This document shows, in pieces, positions 8,728 through 17,746 of a stretch of DNA of 58,867 nucleotides (positions within the stretch are counted from its first letter, which is position 1; each line of letters opens with the position of its first letter). Made by a program: the position numbers and the translations under genes. This DNA comes from an uncultured Clostridia bacterium (GTDB lineage: Bacteria; Bacillota; Clostridia; TANB77; CAG-508), in assembly GCA_947624655.1 (NCBI GenBank), contig CANQLH010000010.1:1-58867 (forward strand). The letters run 5' to 3'. The notes beneath the pieces are model-generated. The model saw nothing but the letters and a program-made list of their open reading frames with translations, ran no database searches and was not told where the DNA came from.

Positions 8728-9921
8728 TTAAGACCTTGTTGGTAATAGTAAGTTTTCTAGTGCATAACCAGCTTTTCTATTATGAGAAAGTAGTGGATGC
8801 ACATAAAAGTTAAGTGTTGTACTTACTTGTGCATGACCTAGTCTTGCAGAAATTATTGCAATATCAATATTTTGTGCTACTAGTAAACTTGCATTTGTAT
8901 GTCTTAATCCGTGAAAATTAATTACAGGTAATCCTATTGTGCTTACATATTTTACAAACCATTTGCTAATTGTAGATGGGTGCATTGGTTTGCCATCAGC
9001 TTGTACAAATAACCTATTAGAATTAGTCCATAATTCGCCGTAGAAGGATTTTTGTTCTTCATACCATAATTTATATTCTTCAAGTAAAGAAATGATAAAT
9101 TCGGGTATTGCAATCTCTCTAATAGAGCTTTCTGTTTTAGGAACTTTTGTAAAGATTCCCATATCTGATAAATACTGACTAGAACGATTAATACAAATTA
9201 TTCCGTTTTTAAAATCAACATCTTGCCATTCTAATCCCATTAGCTCACCTAAACGAACACCAGTAAATACTGTAAGAATAATTGCTACTTTGTATTTTGT
9301 ATCTTCAACAGAAAGTTGTTCAAGATTTTCTAGCAATATTTTAGTTTGTTCATCATCATAAGATCTTCTTTTAGGCTTTTTAGCTTTAGGTGGTTGAACA
9401 CGTTCTGCAGGATTTGTAACAATCATTTGCCAATAAACTGCTCTGTGAAGCATTGCTCTTAATAATCTGTGATGTTCTAAAATTGTTTTACCAGATAAAG
9501 GCTTTAAAGTTTTCTTGCCATTGTTATTTTTCTTTCTTACTAATTGAGTATCTCTTTCAAGTAAATCATAAAATTGCATAATATCAATTGGTCTGATTTT
9601 ATTAATATAGAAATGTCCAAAATAAGGAAGAAGTCTTGTTTCTAACATTCTGCAATATCTTTTATAAGTTGATGGTGCAAGTTCTTTTGAGCCATAATCT
9701 CTTTTCCATATTTCTGTAAATTCAGAAAATTTAAGAGATTTACCATTGATAACTAAACCATTTTGAACATCTGTAACAAATTTAGCAAGTTCAACTTCTG
9801 CATCTTTTTTAGTTCCATGAATTGTTTTAGTGTGTCTTATAATGTTTCCTTCTAAGTCATATCCATTTGTACAGATTAGCCTATAACTATTTTTTCCTCT
9901 TTTTTCTATACTCCCAGCCAT
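8728..9921 (-). CDS. Tyrosine recombinase / integrase
   Basis: The 397-residue protein belongs to the phage and Tn916-like integrase family, which joins element and chromosome at att sites. It has an N-terminal arm-binding region (residues about 1-60), a SAM-like core-binding domain (about 65-180) and a C-terminal catalytic domain. Visible catalytic residues are the first Arg in TGVRLGELMGLEW near residue 223, His and Arg in FHGLRHTNASLL, the second His in LGHAQVSTTLNFY, and Tyr in that same segment. The start at 9921 has GGAGG nearby (CACCTCC on the + strand at 9931-9937). It sits at the left end of the element, transcribed outward toward the candidate attachment site. Confidence 0.93.
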   Translation of the reverse strand: MAGSIEKRGKNSYRLICTNGYDLEGNIIRHTKTIHGTKKDAEVELAKFVTDVQNGLVINGKSLKFSEFTEIWKRDYGSKELAPSTYKRYCRMLETRLLPYFGHFYINKIRPIDIMQFYDLLERDTQLVRKKNNNGKKTLKPLSGKTILEHHRLLRAMLHRAVYWQMIVTNPAERVQPPKAKKPKRRSYDDEQTKILLENLEQLSVEDTKYKVAIILTVFTGVRLGELMGLEWQDVDFKNGIICINRSSQYLSDMGIFTKVPKTESSIREIAIPEFIISLLEEYKLWYEEQKSFYGELWTNSNRLFVQADGKPMHPSTISKWFVKYVSTIGLPVINFHGLRHTNASLLVAQNIDIAIISARLGHAQVSTTLNFYVHPLLSHNRKAGYALENLLLPTRS

Positions 9922-10157
9922 TACTTATTTCACCTCCTTTCAAGTATGCCTATGGGTGGGAGGAGTATTTATTTTATGATATTATATATTATTTCTAGAA
10001 AAATTACCAGCTTTTTTTGGCTATTTTATGCCTGTTTCAAAGATTACACAAAAATTCATAAAAGGATATATATGAAACATAAAAATACTAGATGAAATGT
10101 AATATAAAGTGAAAAAAAGACAATTTAGAAAAAACAAACAAAATTTCTTGTAAAATA

Positions 10158-10186
10158 TTGACAAAAATAAAAGAAAACTGTATAAT
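10158..10186 (+). promoter_or_regulatory. Consensus promoter for the small-gene pair
   Basis: A perfect TTGACA (10158-10163) and perfect TATAAT (10181-10186) are spaced by 17 bases. The transcript would have a leader of about 185 bases before the gene at 10377. The leader holds a small ACAAAA/TTTTGT hairpin, and the rest of the 9922-10376 gap shows no gene. The promoter's strength suggests constitutive expression, as for an immunity or regulatory product. Confidence 0.65.
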
Positions 10187-10376
10187 TCAATTGGCTGATT
10201 GAAAATATATAGTTTCCTTTTGATTTACAAAATTTCTTTTGTATATGTTTCTATAATTTATATAACATTAGAATTCAATTTTGTAAATAGAAAAGAGAAA
10301 TGTCATTAAAAATTAATCAACTTGTAATATATATGTAACAATCAGACTATTTACTAAAGATTGGAGGAAATGTACT

Positions 10377-10601
10377 ATGGCAAAACCAAAATTGATAGTT
10401 ACTAAAGAGACAAAAACTGGCAGAAATATAGAATTTCAGGATACCAGAAACAATAAAAAAATGACAGATAAAAATCTTATTAGTAGACTAAAAACAGGTA
10501 ATTCATCTTATAATGAAGATTACTGTGTAAAACATGATAAAAAAGGCAAAGAATATATATCTTCAAAACCAGATGGAAATGAAAAAAATAATTTAGGATA
10601 A
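10377..10601 (+). CDS. Small DUF3892-like protein
   Basis: The 74-residue lysine- and asparagine-rich protein starts at an ATG preceded by TTGGAGGA. Its middle and end (FQDTRNNKKMT and SKPDGNEKNNLG) resemble the DUF3892 family of short proteins often found on mobile elements and near restriction genes; the function of that family is unknown. It follows a perfect consensus promoter and is 43 bases upstream of a membrane protein gene, probably in the same transcript. Family assignment rests on the C-terminal PDG-NNLG pattern only. Confidence 0.6.
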   Translation: MAKPKLIVTKETKTGRNIEFQDTRNNKKMTDKNLISRLKTGNSSYNEDYCVKHDKKGKEYISSKPDGNEKNNLG

Positions 10602-10644
10602 TAAATTTCATAACAATTTTTTTATATGAAGAGAGGTAAGAATA

Positions 10645-10980
10645 ATGGAAATTTTAAATATTGTAATGGCAGTAGTATCAATTTTATTAGGTATTATATC
10701 AATAATCATCTCAATAAAAACGCAGTCAGAATCAAATAAAATTAATCAAGATACTGAAAAGAAGTTAATTGAAATTAAAAATTTAAGTGATAATATTAAT
10801 AAAACTTCAGATAGAATAGAGAGCAATATTAAAACTCAAATAGATAGGATTATCAATAGTAATGCACCTACGCAAGATGAAAAATTGCAACAACAGTTAC
10901 TAACAACAATTTTACCAACATTAATTAAAAATCCAGATACCCTATCTAAATTAGTAGAAATGGGTAATAATAAAAAATAA
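10645..10980 (+). CDS. Small membrane-anchored coiled-coil protein
   Basis: The 111-residue protein begins with one strongly hydrophobic segment (residues 4-25) followed by a polar heptad-like region (about 30-75) that should form a coiled coil. The tail is rich in Gln, Thr and Leu. The ribosome site is AGAGAGG. It is not a recognised family. It shares a transcript with the DUF3892-like gene and ends just before a strong terminator. A role in element maintenance or as a membrane effector is possible but unproven. Confidence 0.6.
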   Translation: MEILNIVMAVVSILLGIISIIISIKTQSESNKINQDTEKKLIEIKNLSDNINKTSDRIESNIKTQIDRIINSNAPTQDEKLQQQLLTTILPTLIKNPDTLSKLVEMGNNKK

Positions 10981-10987
10981 TTGAAGT

Positions 10988-11027
10988 ATACAGAAAGATG
11001 CATTTAGCTCTTTCTGTATGTTTTTTT
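10988..11027 (+). terminator. Rho-independent terminator
   Basis: ATACAGAAAGA (10988-10998) pairs perfectly with TCTTTCTGTAT (11009-11019), followed by a run of seven T. It closes the two-gene unit starting at 10377. Confidence 0.85.
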
Positions 11028-12117
11028 ATATATTTTTATTTGCCTTCATCCACTCAAGTAATTCATTTTCACCAATTCCATTATTATTAAATTCTTTAAT
11101 CTTTGATTTAGCAAGTTGCTTCCAATTTTCAAAATCTAATTTAACTTTTTCATCTTCTGACCTTTTAACTTGCATTAATCTTCTTTGGTAGTTATTTCTA
11201 TATAATTTTATTCCTTCTACAGATTTTCGTTTCCTAGTATATGAGTTAGAAGCACCACTTGTTTTGCAAGTAATATCATTTTTATAATAGGTAATATCAC
11301 AATATTTTTCATTATTCTTAACAGGAATAAAATATTTACCACAATTTTTACAAATCTTAATTTTTATATTCTTATTTGAAGCTATTTCTGCTAATGAAAC
11401 ATATAAAATATTTGATAAATATCGTGTATGAAAAACAGCACTATCATCTATATTAATTACTCCACTATTCAAGTGTTCTCTTACTATTTTTGGTGTTATA
11501 GTTTGTGAAGTAATATTAAGTGTATCATGTGCAAAAAATTGAAAATAAAACACTTCAATATTGTTAGAATATTTAAATAGATTATTATATATAGCATAAG
11601 TAAGATATTTTTCAAAAGGAGAAAAGTTTTTATCTTTTAAATTATTATTTATGTTATACATATAATTAATACAATTTTTTATTAAATATTGTAATTCTTT
11701 TAATTTGCGTTTAATTTTAATAAAAATTGGTTCATAAGTTTTTACGAAATCATCTTTTGATTTAAATAGTTTTAAACTAGGAATATCTCTATAAAATTCT
11801 ACTAAAATTGAAAAGCCATAAAAGCAAAAGAAAGTAGTGTAAGCAGTTTCAAATGATGAAAAATTAGCATTAATAAACCTAATTAAAAAAGTACCATAAT
11901 TATCCTCAAATGGTTCTTTAAAATTGGAAGTAGTAAAATAAATATCTCCACCGACATCATTAGAATTAAGAATAACATTAGGAAATCTGTTATTAGAATT
12001 ACGGTTTATAGTAGTTTTATATAAACTTACAGAAGTTGTATAAAACTCTTTTCTTTTTGATCTATTAAACCATATATTAAAACTATTTTTAACTGGGATA
12101 CTATTTTCTCGTAGCAC
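11026..12117 (-). CDS. DUF6076-like protein with C-terminal zinc-finger-like cysteines
   Basis: The 363-residue protein has no recognisable catalytic domain in its large N-terminal part. The C-terminal part has CKNCGKYFIPVKNNEKYC followed by another Cys about 10 residues on (DITCKTSG), a treble-clef-like metal site found in DUF6076 proteins carried by Firmicutes mobile elements. The start is GTG at 12117, seven bases after GGAGG. The in-frame TTG at 12138 would lie upstream of that site. The gene is divergent from the excisionase operon. Its role is unknown; a DNA-binding regulator of the element is one possibility. Confidence 0.65.
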   Translation of the reverse strand: MLRENSIPVKNSFNIWFNRSKRKEFYTTSVSLYKTTINRNSNNRFPNVILNSNDVGGDIYFTTSNFKEPFEDNYGTFLIRFINANFSSFETAYTTFFCFYGFSILVEFYRDIPSLKLFKSKDDFVKTYEPIFIKIKRKLKELQYLIKNCINYMYNINNNLKDKNFSPFEKYLTYAIYNNLFKYSNNIEVFYFQFFAHDTLNITSQTITPKIVREHLNSGVINIDDSAVFHTRYLSNILYVSLAEIASNKNIKIKICKNCGKYFIPVKNNEKYCDITYYKNDITCKTSGASNSYTRKRKSVEGIKLYRNNYQRRLMQVKRSEDEKVKLDFENWKQLAKSKIKEFNNNGIGENELLEWMKANKNI

Positions 12118-12388
12118 AAAAACACCTCCAAATAGCAATATAAAATAAAAAGTAAAATTGCTAACAAGTTATTAAAATTATACAAAAAATGTACAAAAAT
12201 TGCAATAATTTTACAAAAAAATAACAGTTAAAACCATTGAAAATACTATGAAAAATAAAAAATGCTAAAAAAATTAAAAAATTTTTCAAAAAAACCTCAA
12301 AAAACTATGTTGTAGTGGGCCTATATAGTAGAAGGGAAGAAAAATAAAATTCTCTCTTCGAGTAAAAACGAAAGGAGATAATGTAATC

Positions 12389-12583
12389 ATGGAAGCACAA
12401 ATTCAAAGAACTACACTAACGATGAAAGAAGCATCAGAGTATTTAGGAATATCTTATTGGCTAATTAATCAATTAGTAAGAAGAAAACAAGTACCATGCT
12501 GTAAAGTTGGTGGAAAATATTTATTTAGGGTACAAGCACTAGATGAATATTTAAGAAATATGGAACAGCAATCTATTAATTAG
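12389..12583 (+). CDS. Excisionase-type helix-turn-helix protein
   Basis: The 64-residue protein is a MerR-like winged helix of the excisionase family: MKEASEYLGISYWLINQLVRR is the helix-turn-helix (quoted 20 residues: MKEASEYLGISYWLINQLVR), and KVGGKYLFRVQALDEYL is the wing and last helix. Such proteins bind att DNA and direct the integrase to excise the element. The start follows AAAGGAGA. The 250-base upstream gap (12118-12388) is very A/T-rich, with no clear promoter. The gene leads an operon with the replication initiator and helicase loader. Confidence 0.8.
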   Translation: MEAQIQRTTLTMKEASEYLGISYWLINQLVRRKQVPCCKVGGKYLFRVQALDEYLRNMEQQSIN

Positions 12584-12611
12584 ATTCTAAAGAAAGCGAG
12601 GAAAGGAGGAT

Positions 12612-13130
12612 ATGTATAGTTTACAATGGTTAAAAGTAGAACTAAAAATATTTTCGAATAGGAAAATTCAAATATTATTAAAAGAACAAGATGGAGATAC
12701 ATATTTCAGAGTTTGGATTCAATTATTAACTATTTCTATGGAATGTAATTGTGGAGGGAGATTAGTAATAGGAAAAGATATACCAATGACAATAGAAAAT
12801 TTTTCAAAGATTATGGGAAAATCTAAGAAAAAAATTGAGAAAATCATAAAAAAATTTCAAGAATTAAATATGTTAATTGTAGAAGATGGAGCATATAAAA
12901 TTAAAAATTGGGACAAGTATCAAAGTATTGAATCATCTGAAAAGTATAAAGAACAAAACAGATTAAGACAACAAAAATATCGTGAAAAATTGAAAAGTGA
13001 AAAAGAAAAAGGTAACGTTATAATAACGGAAAATAACACACAAGAAAATAAAAATATATTAGAGGAAAATATAATAAAGAGCAGAAAGGAGAATGAGAAT
13101 ATAAATGGCTTTAGAGAATACAAAATATGA
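12612..13130 (+). CDS. Phage-type replisome organiser (N-terminal domain protein)
   Basis: The 172-residue protein matches the phage replisome organiser / DnaD-like N-terminal winged-helix family: it opens MYSLQWLKVELKIFSNRKIQ, then DTYFRVWIQLLTISMECNCGG and a polar, lysine-rich C-terminus. These proteins bind the element's origin and recruit the helicase loader. ATG 12612 follows AAAGGAGGAT. The 3' end overlaps the start of the DnaC-like gene by 26 bases, indicating translational coupling. The hairpin array after that gene may be the origin it recognises. Confidence 0.75.
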   Translation: MYSLQWLKVELKIFSNRKIQILLKEQDGDTYFRVWIQLLTISMECNCGGRLVIGKDIPMTIENFSKIMGKSKKKIEKIIKKFQELNMLIVEDGAYKIKNWDKYQSIESSEKYKEQNRLRQQKYREKLKSEKEKGNVIITENNTQENKNILEENIIKSRKENENINGFREYKI

Positions 13131-13953
13131 TAACAACAAAAAGAATTTGAACAGTAAGTGTAAATTTTGTGGAAAAGATTTAAAACCAATAGGATTAGAT
13201 TATTTATATATCAATATACCTCCAGAATTTATTGAATACGAAAGGTGTAATTGCGAAAAGTCTATAAATTATTGGAAAGAAATTGATATGAAAGATCAGG
13301 AACAGAAAAAGAGACAGCATTATAGAGAAATTATTAATCAATTTTATTCACAAAATTATATAAGTAAAAGGCTTAAGGAATATAAATTTGATAATTTTAA
13401 AGTAACAAATATTAATAAAAAAGAAGTAGAAATTGCAAAAGATTATACAAATAAATGTATCAATAATAAGCTAGAAAATGGACTAATTATTACTGGAAAT
13501 TCTGGAGTAGGAAAAACTCATTTAGCAGCATCAATTTCAAATGAATTATTACAAAAAGATATTTTAGTTTTGATGGGAAGATTAACATCATTATTAGATA
13601 TGATAAAGGAAACTTTTAAAGATAATTCAAAGTCAGAAAATGAATTAATTGACTTGTTTTCAAATTTAGATATGATTGTAATAGATGATTTAGGAACAGA
13701 AAAAATAAGTCAATGGGCATTAGATAAGATATATACAATTATAGAAAATAGGAATGAAAATAAGCTACCAATTATAATTACAACTAGATTTGATAAACAA
13801 AATTTATTGAATCGATTTTATCAGAGTAATGACAAAGATTTATCAAATGCAATCATCCAAAAATTGTATCAAATGTGTTATGGAATTGAACTAAAAAGAT
13901 ATGATGAAAATGAAAAAGAAAAAGTTAGCACAAGCGACCAAACTAAATGCTAA
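13105..13953 (+). CDS. DnaC-like helicase loader ATPase
   Basis: This 282-residue AAA+ ATPase would load the replicative helicase at the element's origin. The N-terminus has a four-cysteine zinc-binding region (CKFCGKDL and YERCNCEK). Walker A is GNSGVGKTHLA near residue 135, Walker B is MIVIDDLGTEK near residue 195, and sensor-like ITTRFDKQNLLNRF follows. The gene overlaps the replisome organiser gene. Its pairing with that gene is the standard Firmicutes phage and ICE replication module. Confidence 0.85.
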   Translation: MALENTKYDNNKKNLNSKCKFCGKDLKPIGLDYLYINIPPEFIEYERCNCEKSINYWKEIDMKDQEQKKRQHYREIINQFYSQNYISKRLKEYKFDNFKVTNINKKEVEIAKDYTNKCINNKLENGLIITGNSGVGKTHLAASISNELLQKDILVLMGRLTSLLDMIKETFKDNSKSENELIDLFSNLDMIVIDDLGTEKISQWALDKIYTIIENRNENKLPIIITTRFDKQNLLNRFYQSNDKDLSNAIIQKLYQMCYGIELKRYDENEKEKVSTSDQTKC

Positions 13954-14008
13954 CTCAAATAAAAATCTAAATATATTGTAATATATTTTTGAGAAAAAGT
14001 AAAGCAAA

Positions 14009-14045
14009 AAAGTTCAAGTTTTTATTCTTAAAATTTGAACTTTTT
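14009..14045 (+). terminator. Terminator of the replication operon
   Basis: AAAAGTTCAA pairs with TTGAACTTTT, followed by a run of T. It lies 55 bases after the DnaC-like gene. Confidence 0.7.
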
Positions 14046-14123
14046 TCAAAATATTTTAATTAAAAATTTAATAAAAAATATAAAATTTTGGAACAAAAAA
14101 ATCCCTCGGAGAGCAAAAAAGGT

Positions 14124-14261
14124 TTTAGGGCATTTTGCCCTAAACAGCAAAAAGGGTGTCAAGACACCTAGCTGGCGAATATTAGGTACTAAAAAATACT
14201 ACCTAAAATTCGAGCAAAATGAATTTTGCTAATTATTAATGCTACGTAAACTAGCATTAAT
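14124..14261. repeat. Array of five consecutive hairpins
   Basis: Five inverted repeats stand back to back: 14124-14144 (TTTAGGGCA/TGCCCTAAA), 14154-14168 (GGTGTC/GACACC), 14176-14213 (CGAAT..TTAGGTA/TACCTAA..ATTCG), 14213-14230 (AGCAAAAT/ATTTTGCT) and 14235-14261 (ATTAATGCTA/TAGCATTAAT). The stems are perfect or nearly so, and each has a different sequence. A weak open frame crosses the array but has no ribosome site, so I regard the region as non-coding. Its place just after the replication genes suggests a replication or transfer origin; a structured RNA leader for the next gene is the alternative. Confidence 0.6.
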
Positions 14262-14289
14262 AAATTTTTATAATAAGGAAGTGGTAAAA

Positions 14290-14913
14290 ATGTGGAAAGA
14301 TTCAGAGCAAGTTTTAGATAGTATTTTTCTATCATATAATAAAATTCTAAATAGATTTCATTTATTAGGAGTAACTACTAAACATGGAAAAGAAATAAAG
14401 CATGTACATTTAAGAAAAGCAATAGATGTTATGCTAAAAAAACATCCAACTTGTAGATGGAAAAGTGAAAAAATTAGAAGTAGAAAATATCTTGTTTTAG
14501 TTGAAGGATATGCATGGCTAAATCAAGTGTATTTTCAAAAAGAAAAATCTTTAATAGATGCTGATGTAGATTTCTTTGAAAATAGAATTAAACAATATGA
14601 AGAATTATTGAAAATAGAACATAAGGAAAACTGGTGGAATGAAGATATGGATGTAAAACAACTATGCAAGTATTTTAATAGAAAAGATATTACTGTTAGA
14701 AAAGCAATTAAGAAAATGTGTGATTGTGGCTTTGAGAAATATAAGTTTTTGGGTAATAAAAAAGTAGTAATTTCTAAAGAAGGAGTAGAATGGCTTTGTA
14801 AAAATGTATTTAAGCAAAAATATTTGGAGTTATTAGAAAAATATAAAATGGAGTTAACAGAGTTATATATTGAAGAAGGTTATCCGTATGACAATTTTTT
14901 TCATAAAAATTAA
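14290..14913 (+). CDS. Unknown protein of the integrative element, possible winged helix
   Basis: The start at ATG 14290 (MWKDSEQVLDSIF) follows AAGGAAGTGG; an earlier in-frame ATG at 14239 lies inside the last hairpin. The 207-residue basic protein is not a family I recognise. Residues about 115-165 (DVKQLCKYFNRKDITVRKAI, then a hydrophobic wing-like turn VVISKEGVEWL) look like a winged helix-turn-helix, so DNA binding is plausible. It lies between the hairpin array and hsdM. Confidence 0.5.
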   Translation: MWKDSEQVLDSIFLSYNKILNRFHLLGVTTKHGKEIKHVHLRKAIDVMLKKHPTCRWKSEKIRSRKYLVLVEGYAWLNQVYFQKEKSLIDADVDFFENRIKQYEELLKIEHKENWWNEDMDVKQLCKYFNRKDITVRKAIKKMCDCGFEKYKFLGNKKVVISKEGVEWLCKNVFKQKYLELLEKYKMELTELYIEEGYPYDNFFHKN

Positions 14914-15000
14914 ATATAAAATTTCAAGGTATTAGTTGAGAAAAATGTCATTTTATGATATAAAATATAATAGAATTATTGTAAATATTTGAGGTGTAAA

Positions 15001-16503
15001 ATGAAAGAGGAAGAATTAAGAGAACTAGAAAAGAAATTATGGGAGGCAGCAGATAAAATGAGAGGTGCTGTACCAGTATCTAGTTATAAATTTATAATAT
15101 TAGGATTAATATTCTTGAAATATATATCAGATACATTTGAGGAAAAATATCAAGAGTTAGTTGAGCAAGGCTATGGTTTAGAAGAAGATAGAGATGCTTA
15201 TATAGCAGATAATGTATTTTATGTACCTGCAAAAGCAAGATGGGAATACTTAAATGTTCACTCTAAAGATGCTAATATTGGTCAAGTAATTGATGAAGCG
15301 TTAGAAGAAATAGAAAAAGAAAACCCATCATTAAAAGGCGTATTAATAAAACAATACAATAGTCCAGATTATAAAAATGTTAATTTAGGAGAATTAATAG
15401 ATTTATTTACAAATGTCAAAATTGGTAGTAAACAAGCACAGGACAAAGATATTTTAGGAAGAATATATGAATATTTTTTAGGACAATTTGCATCTAATGA
15501 ATTGCAAAAAGGTGGAGAATTTTATACACCAGCTTGTTTAGTAAGGACAATGGTAGAGATTCTTGAACCATATCAAGGTAGAATATATGACCCTGCATGT
15601 GGTTCTGGTGGGATGTTTGTGCAAAGTATAAAGTTTATAGAAAGACATAATGGAAATGCAAGAAATTTAACTATCTATGGTCAAGAAAAGAACCCAACAA
15701 CATGGAAACTAGCAAAGATGAATTTAGCAATTAGAGGAATAAATAATGAAGGTTTAGGAAAATTTGCAGATGATACATTTCATAATGATTTACACAAAGA
15801 CCTAAAAGCAGATTTTGTACTAGCAAATCCTCCCTTTAACATTAGTGACTGGGGACAAGAAAAACTAATAGATGATTCAAGATGGAAATATGGAATACCA
15901 CCAAAAGGAAATGCAAACTTTGCTTGGGTTGAGCACATGGTATCAAAACTTTCTATGAATGGTAAAGCGGCAATAATACTTGCTAATGGTTCTTTATCAG
16001 CAGGAAGTCAAGAAGAAGAAATTAGAAAGAATCTAATTGAAGCAGATTTAGTTGACTGTATATTATCAATGCCATCTAATTTATTTTATACAGTAACTAT
16101 ACCTTGTAGTATATGGATATTAAATAGAAATAAAAAGAAAAAAAATAAGACTTTGTTTATAGATGCAAGAAATCTAGGAACAATGGTTACAAGAAAGTTA
16201 AGAGAATTAAGTGAAGATGATATAGCAAAAATTGCAGGTACATATCATAAATTCCAAAATGATGATGGTTATGAAGATATTGCAGGTTATTGCAAGGCAT
16301 CTACAATAGAAGAAATAAAAGAAAACAACTTTGTATTAACTCCAGGCAGATATGTAGGAACAGAAGAACAAGAAGATGATGGTGTATCATTTGAAGAAAA
16401 AATGAAAACTATAACTGCAGAACTAAAAGTACAATTTGAGGAGTCTCACAAGTTAGAAGAAGAAATTAAGAAGAACTTGGAGGCTATTGGATATGGAATA
16501 TAA
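15001..16503 (+). CDS. hsdM: Type I restriction-modification DNA methyltransferase subunit
   Basis: The 500-residue subunit transfers methyl groups to adenine within the sequence chosen by HsdS. It has the HsdM N-terminal helical domain (residues 1-130), the SAM-binding motif DPACGSGGMFVQS near residue 200 and the catalytic NPPF motif in LANPPFNISDW near residue 278. Length is normal. ATG 15001 follows GAGGTG; a TTG at 14989 is in frame but sits on the ribosome site. The gene overlaps hsdS by 11 bases. Confidence 0.96.
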   Translation: MKEEELRELEKKLWEAADKMRGAVPVSSYKFIILGLIFLKYISDTFEEKYQELVEQGYGLEEDRDAYIADNVFYVPAKARWEYLNVHSKDANIGQVIDEALEEIEKENPSLKGVLIKQYNSPDYKNVNLGELIDLFTNVKIGSKQAQDKDILGRIYEYFLGQFASNELQKGGEFYTPACLVRTMVEILEPYQGRIYDPACGSGGMFVQSIKFIERHNGNARNLTIYGQEKNPTTWKLAKMNLAIRGINNEGLGKFADDTFHNDLHKDLKADFVLANPPFNISDWGQEKLIDDSRWKYGIPPKGNANFAWVEHMVSKLSMNGKAAIILANGSLSAGSQEEEIRKNLIEADLVDCILSMPSNLFYTVTIPCSIWILNRNKKKKNKTLFIDARNLGTMVTRKLRELSEDDIAKIAGTYHKFQNDDGYEDIAGYCKASTIEEIKENNFVLTPGRYVGTEEQEDDGVSFEEKMKTITAELKVQFEESHKLEEEIKKNLEAIGYGI

Positions 16504-17713
16504 AAAGGTTAAATATAGAGAAATAGGAAAAATAAAGAGTGGAAAAAGATTACCAAAAGGTTTTTCTGTTACAGAGAAAATAACAAATAATAAATATATA
16601 AGAGTTAGAGATTTAAATAATAATATATTAGACATAAATAATATACAATATATTACAGATGAAGCTTGTAGTTATATAAAAGACTATAGAGTGAAAGAAG
16701 ATGATATAATAATTTCAGTTGTTGGAACTATAGGTAATATAGCAAAAATTCCTAAAGAATTGCAAGGTGCATATTTAACAGAAAATTGCAATAATTTACT
16801 AGTTGATGAAAAATTTTGTTTAAAAGAGTATTTAAAATATTATTTAATATCAGATTATGGAAAAAATGAAATAAATGCACATATTGTTGGAAGTACACAG
16901 CCTAAGTTGCCTATATATGGGATACAAGATTTTAATATTATATTGCCAAGTACAAAATATCAGATGAAAATAATTAAAATTTTAAATTCACTTGATAAGA
17001 AAATAGAATTAAATAATAAGATAAATGATAATTTGCTTAAGTTAAATGATGAACTTTATGAAAAATATTTTATTGATAATGTAGAAGAAAATACAGCAAC
17101 AATAGAACTAAAAAATCTTATAACAGTTGTAAATGGATATTCATATAAGGGAAATGAATTGGCAGAAAAATCAAATATAGGTATGGCTACAATTAAAAAT
17201 TTTGAAAGAAAAGGTGGTTTCAAAGAGGAAGGATTCAAAGCATTAAACCCATCTAAGTTAAAACTTGAGCAGATAGTAGAAATAAATGATATTTTAGTAG
17301 CATGTACTGATTTAACTCAACAAGCAGATATAATAGGAAATGCTATATTACTATTAGGAAAAGCAGAATTTGAAAAAATTGTAATATCAATGGATTTAGT
17401 AAAAATAATTCCTAAAGAAGGTATTAATAAATTTATTGTATATTCTATCTTAAATTCTAAAGAATTTAAAAATTTTGCATTAGGATATAAATCAGGAACT
17501 ACAGTTTTACATTTGAATAAAAAATGTTTTAATGATTTTAAGATAAAATTACCAAATGAAGACATACTAAAAAAATTTAGTATAATAGTAGAAAATAATT
17601 ATAAAAAAATATCCAATATTATAGAAGAAAACAGAAGACTTGAAAAGTTGAGAGATACCTTATTACCAAAGCTAATGAATGGTGAAATAGACCTAGATAA
17701 AATAGAAATTTAG
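16493..17713 (+). CDS. hsdS: Type I restriction specificity subunit
   Basis: HsdS sets the DNA target. The 406-residue protein has two target-recognition domains (about residues 1-165 and 205-370), each followed by a helical spacer, and ends with the conserved LRDTLLPKLMNGEIDLDKI. The first spacer (LNSLDKKIELNNKINDNL) has the usual form. ATG 16493 lies 9 bases after TTGGAGG; the upstream TTG 16487 is too close to that site. It overlaps hsdM, so the two are translated together. Target sequence cannot be predicted. Confidence 0.92.
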   Translation: MEYKKVKYREIGKIKSGKRLPKGFSVTEKITNNKYIRVRDLNNNILDINNIQYITDEACSYIKDYRVKEDDIIISVVGTIGNIAKIPKELQGAYLTENCNNLLVDEKFCLKEYLKYYLISDYGKNEINAHIVGSTQPKLPIYGIQDFNIILPSTKYQMKIIKILNSLDKKIELNNKINDNLLKLNDELYEKYFIDNVEENTATIELKNLITVVNGYSYKGNELAEKSNIGMATIKNFERKGGFKEEGFKALNPSKLKLEQIVEINDILVACTDLTQQADIIGNAILLLGKAEFEKIVISMDLVKIIPKEGINKFIVYSILNSKEFKNFALGYKSGTTVLHLNKKCFNDFKIKLPNEDILKKFSIIVENNYKKISNIIEENRRLEKLRDTLLPKLMNGEIDLDKIEI

Positions 17714-17746
17714 TTAGACAAATTGTGATTTATTTTATTATCTGAT

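Noticed and set aside
10190-10376. Riboswitch in the long leader before the small-gene pair
   Set aside because: Only one weak hairpin is visible and no known riboswitch core was recognised.
14035-14232. A 65-codon open frame over the hairpin array
   Set aside because: It lacks a ribosome site, starts inside a terminator and is better explained by the inverted repeats.
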